Assembly: GCA_033721235.1 (NCBI GenBank)
Contig: JAWWAY010000002.1
Coordinates: forward strand, 248,001-312,000
Direction of reading: 5' to 3'
Length of the DNA: 64,000 bases
Source of the DNA: UBA5078 sp033721235
Lineage (GTDB): Bacteria; Pseudomonadota; Gammaproteobacteria; Pseudomonadales; Pseudohongiellaceae
Shown one piece after another: positions 16,452 through 25,713 of this stretch. The translations under genes were made by a program, and so were the position numbers. The notes below the pieces were generated by a model. The model was given only the letters and a program-made list of their open reading frames with translations. It did no database searches and was not told where the DNA came from. Numbering within the stretch: position 1 is the stretch's first letter; every line of letters starts with the position of its first letter.

Positions 16452-17096
16452 ATGTTTAATAAATCATTTTCTCAGTTTCGTCGGGTCGCTTTGATCCTTG
16501 GGGCATCAGCTTTACTGGCATCTTGTGATCGCCTTTTGACGCCTGACTTCAACACTGATGTCGCAGAGCTACGCGGCGGTGGCTATACGCTAGACAAAGA
16601 CCACGCGTCTCTAGTGTTTAATATCGACCACTTGGGCTTCTCTACTTTCATCGGTTCTTTCGACGCGTTCGATGCCTCACTGGATTTCGATCCTGAGAAC
16701 ATTGAGAATTCAAGCCTCGAAGTGATCGTTGATATGAACTCTCTAGATATCAATTTGCCAGAGTTCGAGGAAGAGCTATTAGGGGATAACTGGTTTGACG
16801 CGGCAACTTTCCCGCAGGCCGTTTACCGTACTACCTCTTACCTAGGTGAAGCCGAAGACGGCACGCACAACTTCCAAGGCGATCTCACTATGCACGGCGT
16901 AACCGCGCCAGTGGTATTAAACGTTAAGTTCAACGGTGGTGGTCGTAACTTCCTTACTCGTAAGTACACGCTAGGCTTTCAGGCCCAAGCACAGTTCCTA
17001 CGTTCTGAGTTCGGCGTCGACCGCTTCACCAACTTCGGTGTAGGCGACGACATCACGCTAGACATCAATGTCGAGTTCCAGGAAGCAGAAGAGTAA
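16452..17096 (+). CDS. YceI-family lipoprotein, predicted inner-membrane retained
   Basis: 214 residues. The N-terminus has a lipoprotein signal with lipobox LLASC (Cys at about residue 25) followed by Asp. By the Lol rule known from E. coli, Asp at +2 keeps a lipoprotein in the inner membrane. The mature region is a typical YceI barrel (GGYTLDKDHASLVFNIDHLG; GDLTMHGVTAPVVLNV; FLRSEFGVDRF). It is 34 bp downstream of the first YceI gene and closed by a terminator. A plausible job is to hold quinone at the outer face of the inner membrane to take electrons from the dehydrogenase/YceI pair; that is inference. Confidence 0.82.
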   Translation: MFNKSFSQFRRVALILGASALLASCDRLLTPDFNTDVAELRGGGYTLDKDHASLVFNIDHLGFSTFIGSFDAFDASLDFDPENIENSSLEVIVDMNSLDINLPEFEEELLGDNWFDAATFPQAVYRTTSYLGEAEDGTHNFQGDLTMHGVTAPVVLNVKFNGGGRNFLTRKYTLGFQAQAQFLRSEFGVDRFTNFGVGDDITLDINVEFQEAEE

Positions 17097-17129
17097 GGCC
17101 AGTCAGGGTCTTGACTCTAAGTAAAAAAG

Positions 17130-17157
17130 AAAGGCTACCCGTGGTAGCCTTTTTTTA
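17130..17157 (+). terminator. Intrinsic terminator of the PQQ dehydrogenase-YceI operon
   Basis: AAAGGCTACC pairs perfectly with GGTAGCCTTT around a CGT loop, followed by a T run. Confidence 0.93.
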
Positions 17158-17333
17158 TACCTCTAAACAAAGCCCCTTAAACCGAGTTAATGCAGGGCAA
17201 AATAAACTTTCAAAGAGAGTAGATTTCCGTTTACCTTCAGGAAGTTCTTGTTACAATTGCCGCCTTGTTTGACCGCAACCCAACCGGCACGAAACCGGTG
17301 CAACCCAAGTTCGCGCAGGAGGCCAGTTCAACA

Positions 17334-18506
17334 ATGAGCACAGAGCATATTCAAGTAGAAGACTATTACGACAAAGAGACCTTTGATCGTATTAAGAAAC
17401 TTGCCGACACAAAAGAGACTCCTTTTGTGGTTATCGACCTCGCCACTATTGAGAAGCAGTACGATGAGTTAAAGAACTACTTCCCCTATGCAAGCGTCTA
17501 CTACGCAGTTAAGGCAAACCCCGCTAATGAAATTCTAGCGGCATTGCGCGATCGCGGCTCAAACTTCGACGTCGCCTCTATTTATGAACTAGATAAACTG
17601 CTCGCCTTAAACGTTGAGGCTTCGCGCTGCAGCTTTGGTAATACGATCAAGAAGAGCAAGGATATTCGATATTTTTATGAGAATGGCGTACGCATGTTCG
17701 CTACCGACTCAGAAGCAGACCTGCGCAATATCGCCAAAGCGGCACCTGGCGCGCGGGTATATGTGCGCATTCTTTCAGAGGGCAGCGGCACAGCCGACTG
17801 GCCACTATCACGCAAGTTCGGCTGCCAAAGCGATATGGCAATGGACCTACTCGTCCTGGCCAAAGACCTAGGCCTTGAGCCTTATGGTGTCTCTTTCCAT
17901 GTGGGCTCACAACAGCGCGATATTGGCGCTTGGGATGCTGCCATAGGCAAAGTCAAAGTCATATTCGAAAGACTAAAAGAAGAAGACAATATTGAACTTA
18001 AGATGATTAACCTGGGTGGCGGCTTTCCTGCCAATTATATTCAGCGAGCCAATACCCTTGATCTGTACGCGGAAGAAATCACCCGCTTCATCGAGGAAGA
18101 CTTTGGAGATGAATTCCCTGAGATTATTCTAGAGCCTGGCCGCTCTCTTATCTCTAACGCGGGCGTTCTGGTATCCGAGGTCGTGCTAATCTCACGCAAG
18201 TCGCACACCGCGCTGCAACGATGGGTGTTTACGGATGTAGGCAAGTTCTCGGGCCTCATTGAAACCATGGATGAGTGCATCAAATACCCAATCTATGTAG
18301 AGAAAAAAGGCGAACTAGAGGAAGTTGTCATCGCCGGCCCAACCTGTGACAGTGCCGACATAATGTATGAACACTACAAGTATGGCCTACCTCTCAACCT
18401 CGCGATTCAAGATCGCATGTACTGGCTGACAGCAGGGGCTTATACGACTAGTTACAGCTCTATCGAATTTAACGGCTTTCCGCCGCTAAAATCCTATTTC
18501 GTATAA
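17334..18506 (+). CDS. speC: Ornithine (lysine) decarboxylase, alanine-racemase-fold type III
   Basis: 390 residues of the fold-type III PLP decarboxylase family, the size of the Pseudomonas SpeC/LdcA enzymes and much shorter than the fold-I E. coli SpeC. The PLP lysine is in YYAVKANPANE (about Lys60), followed by HVGSQ (about 190), the phosphate-binding EPGR (about 265) and the active-site GPTCDSAD (Cys near 338). It makes putrescine from ornithine, possibly also cadaverine from lysine. The start is the ATG preceded by AGGAGG (11 bases away); an in-frame TTG at 17265 would add 23 unlikely residues. It ends two bases from the convergent diguanylate cyclase. Confidence 0.9.
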   Translation: MSTEHIQVEDYYDKETFDRIKKLADTKETPFVVIDLATIEKQYDELKNYFPYASVYYAVKANPANEILAALRDRGSNFDVASIYELDKLLALNVEASRCSFGNTIKKSKDIRYFYENGVRMFATDSEADLRNIAKAAPGARVYVRILSEGSGTADWPLSRKFGCQSDMAMDLLVLAKDLGLEPYGVSFHVGSQQRDIGAWDAAIGKVKVIFERLKEEDNIELKMINLGGGFPANYIQRANTLDLYAEEITRFIEEDFGDEFPEIILEPGRSLISNAGVLVSEVVLISRKSHTALQRWVFTDVGKFSGLIETMDECIKYPIYVEKKGELEEVVIAGPTCDSADIMYEHYKYGLPLNLAIQDRMYWLTAGAYTTSYSSIEFNGFPPLKSYFV

Positions 18507-18508
18507 GA

Positions 18509-19459
18509 CTAGTCACGCGGAGGGTCTTCACCAGGTTGAAGACTCTCTACAGTATTGCGCCCAGCAAGTTTGGCAGAGTATAGGGCTCTATCGGCCAGCA
18601 TCAAGGCGCGGTCAAAAGTAATCTCAGCCCCCTTCTTAACTACCATTCCGATGCTACAAGAAATCTCAATATCGCCCAATTCAAGCCCGGCAAACAAGAG
18701 ATAAACTTGGCTTCTTATGCGCTCAGCAATTTCGGCGGCTTGCTTAAAATCAGTTTCAGGCAAGACAATCACAAACTCATCCCCGCCTAAACGACCCAGA
18801 ATATCACTCTCTCGCAGCAGCCCTTTTACCGTGGTCACCACGGTACCTAGGACTTCGTCTCCCTTGGAGTGCCCCCAAGTGTCATTGATTTGTTTAAAAT
18901 TGTCGACGTCGAGCATGAGAGTGGCCACCGGATCGAGCGACCTGCACGATTTCACGAAAACCTTGCGAGCCTCTAGGAATAGACCACGGCGACTAAACAC
19001 ACCAGTCAGATCATCGGTATAGGCAAGCGCTTCGGCCCTAGCATGCGCTTGGCGCAAGTCTTCTTCCATATTCTTGCGCTCTGTGATATCTGATGCAATC
19101 TCTATGCGCACGAGCCGACCATCAACCCAAGGAATGGCTTGATCACGGCACTGGTACCAACGTTGATCGACGGTATTTTGAAACTCCCAAACGTGGACAC
19201 CCTTGGGCTTACCGTCCTTATCTCGAAGCAAGTGATTAGTACAAAAACTACAAGGCCCACTCTGACCGCTCTGCAAGACTTCCCAACAACGCCGTCCGTC
19301 GGGATCCCCCCATATCTTGCGCCCATAGCGACTCATATACAGTAACTCATGGGTGTCAAAATCCGCGACGTAAACCAAAGCGTCTAACTCCTCAAGGACG
19401 GTTTGGATTGCCTCATAAGCATAGTCTTTGGTCTCATCTTTCTTGTTAGAATTCGGCAT
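18509..19459 (-). CDS. PAS-GGDEF diguanylate cyclase with Cys-rich PAS domain
   Basis: 316 residues. Residues 15-135 form a PAS-like sensor; a GGDEF domain follows (about 155-305) with an intact active site GGDEF (about 224) and an upstream RxxD (RESD) that fits the product-inhibition I-site. It should make cyclic di-GMP from two GTP in the cytoplasm; no membrane segment is present. The PAS domain holds Cys58, Cys70 and Cys73 (C-x11-C-x2-C in GDPDGRRCWEV and GPCSFCTN), which suggests a metal or redox ligand. The ATG is preceded by GGAGAG; an in-frame TTG at 19525 is less likely. Confidence 0.9.
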   Translation of the reverse strand: MPNSNKKDETKDYAYEAIQTVLEELDALVYVADFDTHELLYMSRYGRKIWGDPDGRRCWEVLQSGQSGPCSFCTNHLLRDKDGKPKGVHVWEFQNTVDQRWYQCRDQAIPWVDGRLVRIEIASDITERKNMEEDLRQAHARAEALAYTDDLTGVFSRRGLFLEARKVFVKSCRSLDPVATLMLDVDNFKQINDTWGHSKGDEVLGTVVTTVKGLLRESDILGRLGGDEFVIVLPETDFKQAAEIAERIRSQVYLLFAGLELGDIEISCSIGMVVKKGAEITFDRALMLADRALYSAKLAGRNTVESLQPGEDPPRD

Positions 19460-19798
19460 ACTAGCTCTCCACATTGCAACTAAACCATGATCCAGCTGCT
19501 TATTTTTTTTGTTGGGAGCGTACAAATTCCTTATGTTTCACTCTGTGCTATATATATTCACCTACTCTACTGTGCAAGCGATTACATGAGGTTGAAGGAC
19601 TTTGCTGAAACAGCAAAAGTCGCTGCCTGAGCATCATCATAATATGAAACCCGCCCCCTTTCAAAAGGGCCGCAATTCAACAAGAGAGCTCTCAACATCA
19701 AGCATCACTTATTCACTGTCTCATAGCCTTAGGAATTTGTCTTGAAATATCTTTAAGCTTTACACAAAGCCAAGCCATAAGCGGCAACACCCACAGTT
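19460..19798. other. Intergenic region between DGC gene and radA
   Basis: 339 bp holding the promoter of the diguanylate cyclase and the 3' region of radA. A hairpin at 19598-19621 (ACTTTGCTG and CAGCAAAAGT) and a second, CCCCTTT/AAAGGG (about 19654-19669), are visible. Neither has a U-tract. No coding sequence is supported. Confidence 0.45.
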
Positions 19799-21172
19799 TC
19801 ACTGCACAGCTTCGATGGCTTGGGAGAGCCGCGTGACACCGACGATTTCCATACCATTCACGCCGCCACGTGGCACATTGGCCTTGGGCACAATAGCGCG
19901 CTTGAAGCCGTGTTTAGCAGCCTCCAGTAGTCTTTCATGCCCACTGGGCACGGGGCGAATCTCTCCTGCTAGACCAATCTCGCCAAACACTACCAATTCA
20001 TGGGACAAAGAGGCGTCCCTAAAGCTGGAAACGATGGAGAGAATAATGGCGAGGTCAGCGCTGGTCTCTGTCACCTTCACACCACCAACGACATTGACGA
20101 ATACATCTTGATCGGCCATAAAAATGCCACCGTGGCGATGGAGTACGGCCAATAACATTGCCAAACGATTAGTCTCCGAGCCCACCGCTACTCTACGAGG
20201 GTTGCCCATTTGAGTGCCATCGACCAAGGCTTGAATCTCGACCAATAGAGGCCGGGTCCCTTCCCACAACACCGTCACTAGGGAGCCAGGACTCTCTTCT
20301 TCGGTGCGAGCGAGAAAAATAGCTGAAGGATTTTTCACTTCTTTTAGGCCCTTCTCGGTCATCGCGAAGACGCCCAGTTCATTCACTGCCCCAAAGCGAT
20401 TTTTCTGGCCGCGCATAGTGCGATACTTGCTATCGCTGCTGCCATCGAGCATTAAAAAGCAATCGATCATATGCTCCAACACTTTAGGACCTGCGAGGCT
20501 ACCATCCTTAGTAACATGCCCAACCAAGAACAATACCGTATTCGTCTGTTTGGCATACTGCACTAAATAGGCTGCGCACTCGCGTACTTGCGACACGCTA
20601 CCCGGTGCCGATGCGATATCGCTACTATGCATCACCTGGATAGAGTCGACCACCAAGAGCGAAGGTTTTTGCTGCTGCGCTGTCTGACAGATCTTCTCGA
20701 CATTGGTTTCCGCCATCATCTTGAGGTTTTTCTCTGGCAAGCCAAGACGCCGCGCTCGCATACCAACCTGCTGAAGGGACTCTTCACCAGTGACATACAG
20801 AGCATTACTAGTTTGTGCCAGCTGACACATTATTTGTAATAACAAGGTACTCTTACCAGCACCGGGGTTACCCCCAATGAGAATCGCCGAGCCGGGCACC
20901 ATACCCCCTCCAAGGACTCGGTCAAACTCGCCAATATTAGTAGAAATTCTAGGAACCGACTCTAGGTCTATCTCGGCCAAGTCTTGAACGGCCGATGTCT
21001 TACCAGCATAGCCTTGAGCGCGAAAGTCTGGCTTAGCGCTTGGCGAGGCAGCGCTACCGAGCGTTATTTTGGAAAGAGTATTCCACTCCTTACATGCCAC
21101 GCACTGTCCCTGCCACTGTCCGTGCTCTGCACCGCAGTCGGTACATACATAGGCACTCTTTTGTTTCGCCAT
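19799..21172 (-). CDS. radA: DNA repair protein RadA
   Basis: 457 residues with the RadA/Sms layout: N-terminal zinc finger (CTDCG and CVAC, residues 9-28), RecA-like ATPase with Walker A GGNPGAGKST (about 100), the RadA-specific KNRFG motif (about 257) and the C-terminal Lon-protease-like domain. RadA is a DnaB-like helicase that promotes branch migration in recombination. The start is the ATG at 21172, giving the canonical MAKQKSAYVC; the longer frame adds 22 residues overlapping the alr end. It forms a dnaB-alr-radA cluster. Confidence 0.97.
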   Translation of the reverse strand: MAKQKSAYVCTDCGAEHGQWQGQCVACKEWNTLSKITLGSAASPSAKPDFRAQGYAGKTSAVQDLAEIDLESVPRISTNIGEFDRVLGGGMVPGSAILIGGNPGAGKSTLLLQIMCQLAQTSNALYVTGEESLQQVGMRARRLGLPEKNLKMMAETNVEKICQTAQQQKPSLLVVDSIQVMHSSDIASAPGSVSQVRECAAYLVQYAKQTNTVLFLVGHVTKDGSLAGPKVLEHMIDCFLMLDGSSDSKYRTMRGQKNRFGAVNELGVFAMTEKGLKEVKNPSAIFLARTEEESPGSLVTVLWEGTRPLLVEIQALVDGTQMGNPRRVAVGSETNRLAMLLAVLHRHGGIFMADQDVFVNVVGGVKVTETSADLAIILSIVSSFRDASLSHELVVFGEIGLAGEIRPVPSGHERLLEAAKHGFKRAIVPKANVPRGGVNGMEIVGVTRLSQAIEAVQ

Positions 21173-21198
21173 CTTAAAACTTGTCCTTAGCTGAGCAG

Positions 21199-22344
21199 TT
21201 AGCTGTAGATAAAATGAACCCTTGCAGTGACCTGACAAAACAGCTCATAAGAAATTGTGCCGCACAAAGCCGCAATCTCATCAGCTGGCAAGCCTTCTCC
21301 CCAGAGAGTCACTTCATCACCAATACGGGCGCCCTCACAATCGCTCAAGTCGATCGCAATCATATCCATGGACACGCGTCCCACGGTGCTGACTCTAGTG
21401 CTACCGCTCGCCGTCTTCAGTAAGACTGGCGTGCCACTAGGGGCGTGACGAGGATATCCATCGCCATAGCCAATTGAAACAATGCCAACACAGCTATCTC
21501 TTTGGCAAGTATAGGTAGCGCCATAGCCGACACTCTCGCCCGCGGCTACGCTTTTAATCGCGATAAGCCTGGCCTTTAGGGTCATTACCGGCCGTAGACC
21601 TTTGCTCTGCCCGTACTCGCCAATCTTCGAGGAGCCTCCGTACAACATAATACCGGGCCGTACAAAGTCAAAGTGCGTATCGGGCCAGTTGAGGATGCCA
21701 CCCGAGGCTGCAATGCTTAAGCGTACAGATTGCGACGGCGCGTCAAGGTCCGCAATAAAAGTCTTTAAAAGTGCGACCTGGCCATCTGTCATTGCACTCG
21801 CCACATCATCGGCACAAGCTAGATGCGTCATAAACACTAATTCCGTGACATACTGCCTGTCTTTTAACTCATTCCAGCATTGTGCAAACTCGACCTTATT
21901 TAGACCTAGTCTGTGCATACCTGTGTCGGCCTTAAGCCACACCTTAAGCGGTGCAGTATCGGGATTAGCTTGAAAGTACTGAACTAGCATTTCTAGTTGA
22001 TACAGCGAGTGAATGACGCAGTGCAGCTGGTGCTCTAATGCCAAGGCCAACTCTTGCTCGCTCAGACAGCCCTCTAATAGGAGTATAGACTTTCCTATGC
22101 CTGCGCGACGCAAGGTCAAGGCCTCTTCAATAGTGGCCACACCGAAGCAGTCGTCTTGTTTTAGCTCAGGGCTCAGAGCATGGGCGGCGGGAATCATTCC
22201 GTGGCCGTAGGCATCGGCCTTTATGACTGCCACCACGCTGCTATGGGGCGCAGCGCTACGAGCGACGCTAAGATTGGCCTTGAGCGAGGAGAGATTGATT
22301 GAGGCCCAAGCGCGATGCTCAGCCACCATGGGTATAGCTCTCAT
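21199..22344 (-). CDS. alr: Alanine racemase
   Basis: 381 residues (376 from the second ATG at 22329). The PLP lysine is in VIKADAYGHG (Lys42 from the first ATG). The catalytic tyrosine region GYGATYTC (about 275) and the C-terminal beta domain (STVGRVSMDMIAIDL) are all intact. It supplies D-alanine for peptidoglycan. The start overlaps the end of dnaB by 11-26 bp depending on the ATG used, so translational coupling is likely; the shorter form fits the family better. Confidence 0.96.
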   Translation of the reverse strand: MRAIPMVAEHRAWASINLSSLKANLSVARSAAPHSSVVAVIKADAYGHGMIPAAHALSPELKQDDCFGVATIEEALTLRRAGIGKSILLLEGCLSEQELALALEHQLHCVIHSLYQLEMLVQYFQANPDTAPLKVWLKADTGMHRLGLNKVEFAQCWNELKDRQYVTELVFMTHLACADDVASAMTDGQVALLKTFIADLDAPSQSVRLSIAASGGILNWPDTHFDFVRPGIMLYGGSSKIGEYGQSKGLRPVMTLKARLIAIKSVAAGESVGYGATYTCQRDSCVGIVSIGYGDGYPRHAPSGTPVLLKTASGSTRVSTVGRVSMDMIAIDLSDCEGARIGDEVTLWGEGLPADEIAALCGTISYELFCQVTARVHFIYS

Positions 22345-23728
22345 CGTAGTCAGGTCTCGCTAGAGTTTCAAAGCGTGTGTATTGACCCAAGAAGCTCAAC
22401 TTAACTGTTCCGATTGGACCGTTTCTTTGCTTGCCAATAATGACCTCGGCAACGCCTTTCTCGTCAGTATCTTCATTATAGACCTCATCGCGATAGACGA
22501 AGGCGATAATATCGGCATCTTGCTCGATGGCGCCCGATTCACGCAAGTCCGACATGACAGGGCGTTTATTAGGGCGTTGCTCAAGGCTACGGTTTAGCTG
22601 TGACAGGGCGATAACGGGACATTCAAATTCTCGCGCCATAGTTTTGAGCGAGCGCGAAATTTCAGAAATTTCGCCGACACGGTTGTCGCCGAAACCTTTA
22701 ATTTGCATAAGCTGTAGATAGTCGACCACAATCAAGCCCAAGTCTCCATGCTCGCGAACAATACGCCGTGCACGCGAACGCATCTCCATAGGGCTAAGGC
22801 CTACACTATCGTCGATAAACAGCGGCTTATCTTTTAGTTTGCTAACAGCTGCGGTAAGTTTGGGCCAATCCTCTTCTTCCAGCTTACCATCACGCAGGCG
22901 CTTTTGATCGATGCGCCCAATGGAGCTAATCATACGAAAAATCAGGCTCTCCGCCGGCATCTCCAAACTAAAGACCAAAACGGGTTTGCTCGCGAGCAGC
23001 AAGGCGTTCTCTGCCAAGTTCATGGCGAAAGAGGTCTTACCCATGGAGGGACGACCCGCCACAATAATAAGATCAGATTTTTGCAGGCCGGAGGTCTTCT
23101 CATCCAAGTCCTTATAGCCTGTGGGTAGCCCTGTTAGCCCACCTTTACTCTTAAACAGTTCATCTATGCGCTTAACGGCCGACTTTAGCAGAGGGTTGAT
23201 CTCTTGCGGCCCACCATCTTTAGGCCTATCGTCGGCAATCTTAAAGACCTTTTGTTCGGCAACGTCTAGAACATCATCGGCGCGCTGACCCGCTGGCGTA
23301 TAGCCGCTTTCGGCAATTTCATAGGCAACCTTGATGAGCTTTCGCAGCTTGGAGCGCTCCGCGATAATATCGGCATAGGCCGAGATATTGGCCGAGCCGC
23401 GCGCATTGGCCGCCAAGTCGCTGAGATAGTCGAGACCACCTGCACTATCTACCTCGCCCAGGCTATCCAGCGCCTCTACCAGCGTGACCACATCAATGGG
23501 TTTATCCGCCTCTGTTTGGGCGTACATCACCCGAAATATCAACTGATGCTCGTGACGGTAGAAGTCCTCTTCCATCACTATCTCAGACACCGTATCCCAA
23601 ACTGAGTTATCCAGCATCAAACCGCCAAGCACCGCCTGCTCTGCCTCGAGCGAGTGGGGAGGCACCTTTAGAGAAGAGATGGCATTCGATTCGGCGGCGG
23701 GGCGGCTGTTTTCCATTGACTCTGACAT
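22319..23728 (-). CDS. dnaB: Replicative DNA helicase DnaB
   Basis: 469 residues. The N-terminal collar domain begins at VPPHSLEAEQAVLGGLM (about 22). The RecA-like domain has Walker A AGRPSMGKTS (about 223-232) and Walker B (LIVVDYLQLM), with ALSQLNRSLEQRPNKRP as the DNA-binding loop region. It unwinds DNA at the replication fork as a hexamer. No intein or insertion is present. It is the first gene of the dnaB-alr-radA group. Confidence 0.98.
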   Translation of the reverse strand: MSESMENSRPAAESNAISSLKVPPHSLEAEQAVLGGLMLDNSVWDTVSEIVMEEDFYRHEHQLIFRVMYAQTEADKPIDVVTLVEALDSLGEVDSAGGLDYLSDLAANARGSANISAYADIIAERSKLRKLIKVAYEIAESGYTPAGQRADDVLDVAEQKVFKIADDRPKDGGPQEINPLLKSAVKRIDELFKSKGGLTGLPTGYKDLDEKTSGLQKSDLIIVAGRPSMGKTSFAMNLAENALLLASKPVLVFSLEMPAESLIFRMISSIGRIDQKRLRDGKLEEEDWPKLTAAVSKLKDKPLFIDDSVGLSPMEMRSRARRIVREHGDLGLIVVDYLQLMQIKGFGDNRVGEISEISRSLKTMAREFECPVIALSQLNRSLEQRPNKRPVMSDLRESGAIEQDADIIAFVYRDEVYNEDTDEKGVAEVIIGKQRNGPIGTVKLSFLGQYTRFETLARPDYDESYTHGG

Positions 23729-23840
23729 TATTGGGTTCTGATTAGGGGCAGTGAATTAGGGTTTACTTAGGCAAACCAATACCGACAATTGTATTGTTTT
23801 TGCCAAAGATAACCAAAGGCAAATATACGCTTTTAAAACG

Positions 23841-23876
23841 AAAAAGGCGCTGCCGCTCTCGTGAGCGGCAGCGCCT
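23841..23876 (-). terminator. Terminator of the rpsF-rpsR-rplI operon
   Basis: A 14-bp perfect stem (AGGCGCTGCCGCTC with GAGCGGCAGCGCCT, loop TCGT) is followed by a T-tract when read on the minus strand. Confidence 0.9.
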
Positions 23877-23950
23877 CATTGTCCACTATTGCTAAAGCTG
23901 TCACAACAAGTCCTAACACACAGACTTATTGGCGCTTAAACAATCAACGC

Positions 23951-24400
23951 TTAAGCAGGAACAACCGCTAGCGTGATAACAGCCTCTACTTCGAAGCCTA
24001 GATCAATTGTGATCTCGTATTCGCCTACTTCACGAAGCGCACCATCGGGAAGGCGAACTTCAGCCTTCGCAACATCAGTGTTAGCGGCAGCGTTAACAGC
24101 TTCGGCGATGTCACGCGTACCGATAGAGCCGAACAGTTTGCCCTCTTCGCCAGCGTTTACTTCCATCGTTACGCGTAGCTCTTTAAGCTTCTCACTGCGA
24201 GCAGTAGCAGTCGCCACTTTCTCGTTGTGAGCTGCCAATAGCTCAGCACGACGTGCTTCGAAGTTTTCCAAGTTTGCCTTAGTAGCAGGAATAGCCTTGC
24301 CAGTAGGGAACAGGAAGTTACGTGCAAAACCGGCTTTTACTGCGGCTTGATCGCCAACTGCGCCTAGTTTGCCTACTTTTTCCAAAAGAATTACGTTCAT
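23951..24400 (-). CDS. rplI: 50S ribosomal protein bL9
   Basis: 149 residues, the standard length. The N-terminal domain MNVILLEKVGKLGAVGDQ is canonical, followed by the long connecting helix and the C-terminal 23S-binding domain (GKLFGSIGTRDIAEAV). GAGGAAA lies five bases upstream of the ATG. Last gene of the rpsF operon, with the hydrophobic DUF2232 gene inserted between rpsR and rplI, an arrangement known in Pseudomonas-like genomes. Confidence 0.98.
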   Translation of the reverse strand: MNVILLEKVGKLGAVGDQAAVKAGFARNFLFPTGKAIPATKANLENFEARRAELLAAHNEKVATATARSEKLKELRVTMEVNAGEEGKLFGSIGTRDIAEAVNAAANTDVAKAEVRLPDGALREVGEYEITIDLGFEVEAVITLAVVPA

Positions 24401-24454
24401 TGTCGTTTCCTCATTAAATCTTGCAAAAATTCTTCTTACTTCTAGCCCAGCTCT

Positions 24455-25357
24455 TTATTGTTGAGCCAGCCTCTTACGAAAATTCATCACGCTATCTAGC
24501 AGTGCCATCATTATCACAAAGAGCACCGTATAACCGGTAACCATGGTGGCGTATAGAATTACTAAGAACCCTACCGGCCAATTCTTCATGGCGACGATGC
24601 CGTGCATCAAGCCTAGACCTACCAAAAATATAGGTATTAAGCCAAAGCTCGCAAGCGCCGGACTATTGCCCAAAACCACACCTGCTGCCGTTACCGCTAA
24701 TAAAATTAGCGCCGATTTAAGGCTTAAACGCACCTGGTGAAATTCCTTCTGAAACCCACCAGGATTATACAAACCTGCCTGCCATGAGCGTGCCAACATC
24801 AGTAGCAGTACGCTATAGAGCATTACGCCTATACAGAACCCGTATGCGAGCTCATTAAGCAGTGTGTCTATCCCATCAACGAGGAAAACCTCTGACAGTT
24901 CAGGGCTCTCTTGAAACACCTGCTCAAGCGCTGGCCGCAATGCGTCAAAAAAACCAGGTGTGATAAAAACATACATCAACACCCCTAGACCCACCAACAC
25001 CGAGCTAAGCAAGCTTAACTCCCAAGACTTGGTGCTACTCAGTACTAAGGCCAGCATAAACGTGCCCAGTACAACTGCCATAGGCAGGATAAGCCCCGAC
25101 ACGGCCCACACTAGGGTAGGCAATAATGCCCACACCAAAACCTTAAAGCCTTCGGCGGCTCCCTGCTGCATGCACACTAGTGCAACAACTGCAGCACTGA
25201 GCAAACTTGCCATACTCAGTAGCACCACCAAAAGCGGCACAGCACTGAGAAGGCCTAGTATTGGTAAAACCCCTAAACCTAGTACCGCAACGATAGCGTT
25301 GCGGCGACTGGTCATTGCAAACGCTGCTACAGCTTTCATAGTGAAGACTCGTGACAC
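24455..25357 (-). CDS. DUF2232 (YybS-like) membrane protein
   Basis: 300 residues (294 from ATG at 25339; the longer form starts with GTG). It has about eight to nine hydrophobic segments and no catalytic motif. It resembles the DUF2232 membrane proteins found between rpsR and rplI in gammaproteobacteria. The function is unknown; the fold has been compared with substrate-binding subunits of ECF-type transporters. Position in the ribosomal operon argues for co-expression with rpsR and rplI. Confidence 0.75.
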   Translation of the reverse strand: MSRVFTMKAVAAFAMTSRRNAIVAVLGLGVLPILGLLSAVPLLVVLLSMASLLSAAVVALVCMQQGAAEGFKVLVWALLPTLVWAVSGLILPMAVVLGTFMLALVLSSTKSWELSLLSSVLVGLGVLMYVFITPGFFDALRPALEQVFQESPELSEVFLVDGIDTLLNELAYGFCIGVMLYSVLLLMLARSWQAGLYNPGGFQKEFHQVRLSLKSALILLAVTAAGVVLGNSPALASFGLIPIFLVGLGLMHGIVAMKNWPVGFLVILYATMVTGYTVLFVIMMALLDSVMNFRKRLAQQ

Positions 25358-25405
25358 ACAGCGTTCACCGCCTTAGCGTCAATCCGCCGAAACGGATGGA
25401 TACAA

Positions 25406-25636
25406 TTAAGCAGTGTGGCTGTCTGTATACGGAATCAATGCAAGATGACGAGCACGCTTAACGGCAGTCGCTAATTGACGCTGGTAACGCGCCTTAGTGC
25501 CAGTGATGCGGCTTGGAACAATCTTGCCAGTTTCAGACACGTATGCCTTTAGTGTTTCGATATCTTTGTAATCAATCTGTTTTGTGCCTTCTGCAGTAAA
25601 TTTGCAGAACTTGCGTCGTCTAAAAAAACGGGCCAT
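25406..25636 (-). CDS. rpsR: 30S ribosomal protein bS18
   Basis: 76 residues, canonical: MARFFRRRKFCKF at the start and KRARHLALIPYTD near the end. The ATG at 25636 has AAGGAT at good spacing; an upstream in-frame GTG adds two residues. S18 pairs with S6 on the 30S platform. Confidence 0.98.
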   Translation of the reverse strand: MARFFRRRKFCKFTAEGTKQIDYKDIETLKAYVSETGKIVPSRITGTKARYQRQLATAVKRARHLALIPYTDSHTA

Positions 25637-25713
25637 GGTCACTATCCTTTCTAAAAATTGGTTTGAATCACTTTAATTACATAAAGCATCGCAATTCGAC
25701 AGCAAAGTCAGAC

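Noticed and set aside
19598..19621. Hairpin near the DGC/radA region as a terminator
   Set aside because: A good stem but no U-tract on either strand, and it lies upstream of the cyclase gene rather than after a gene.
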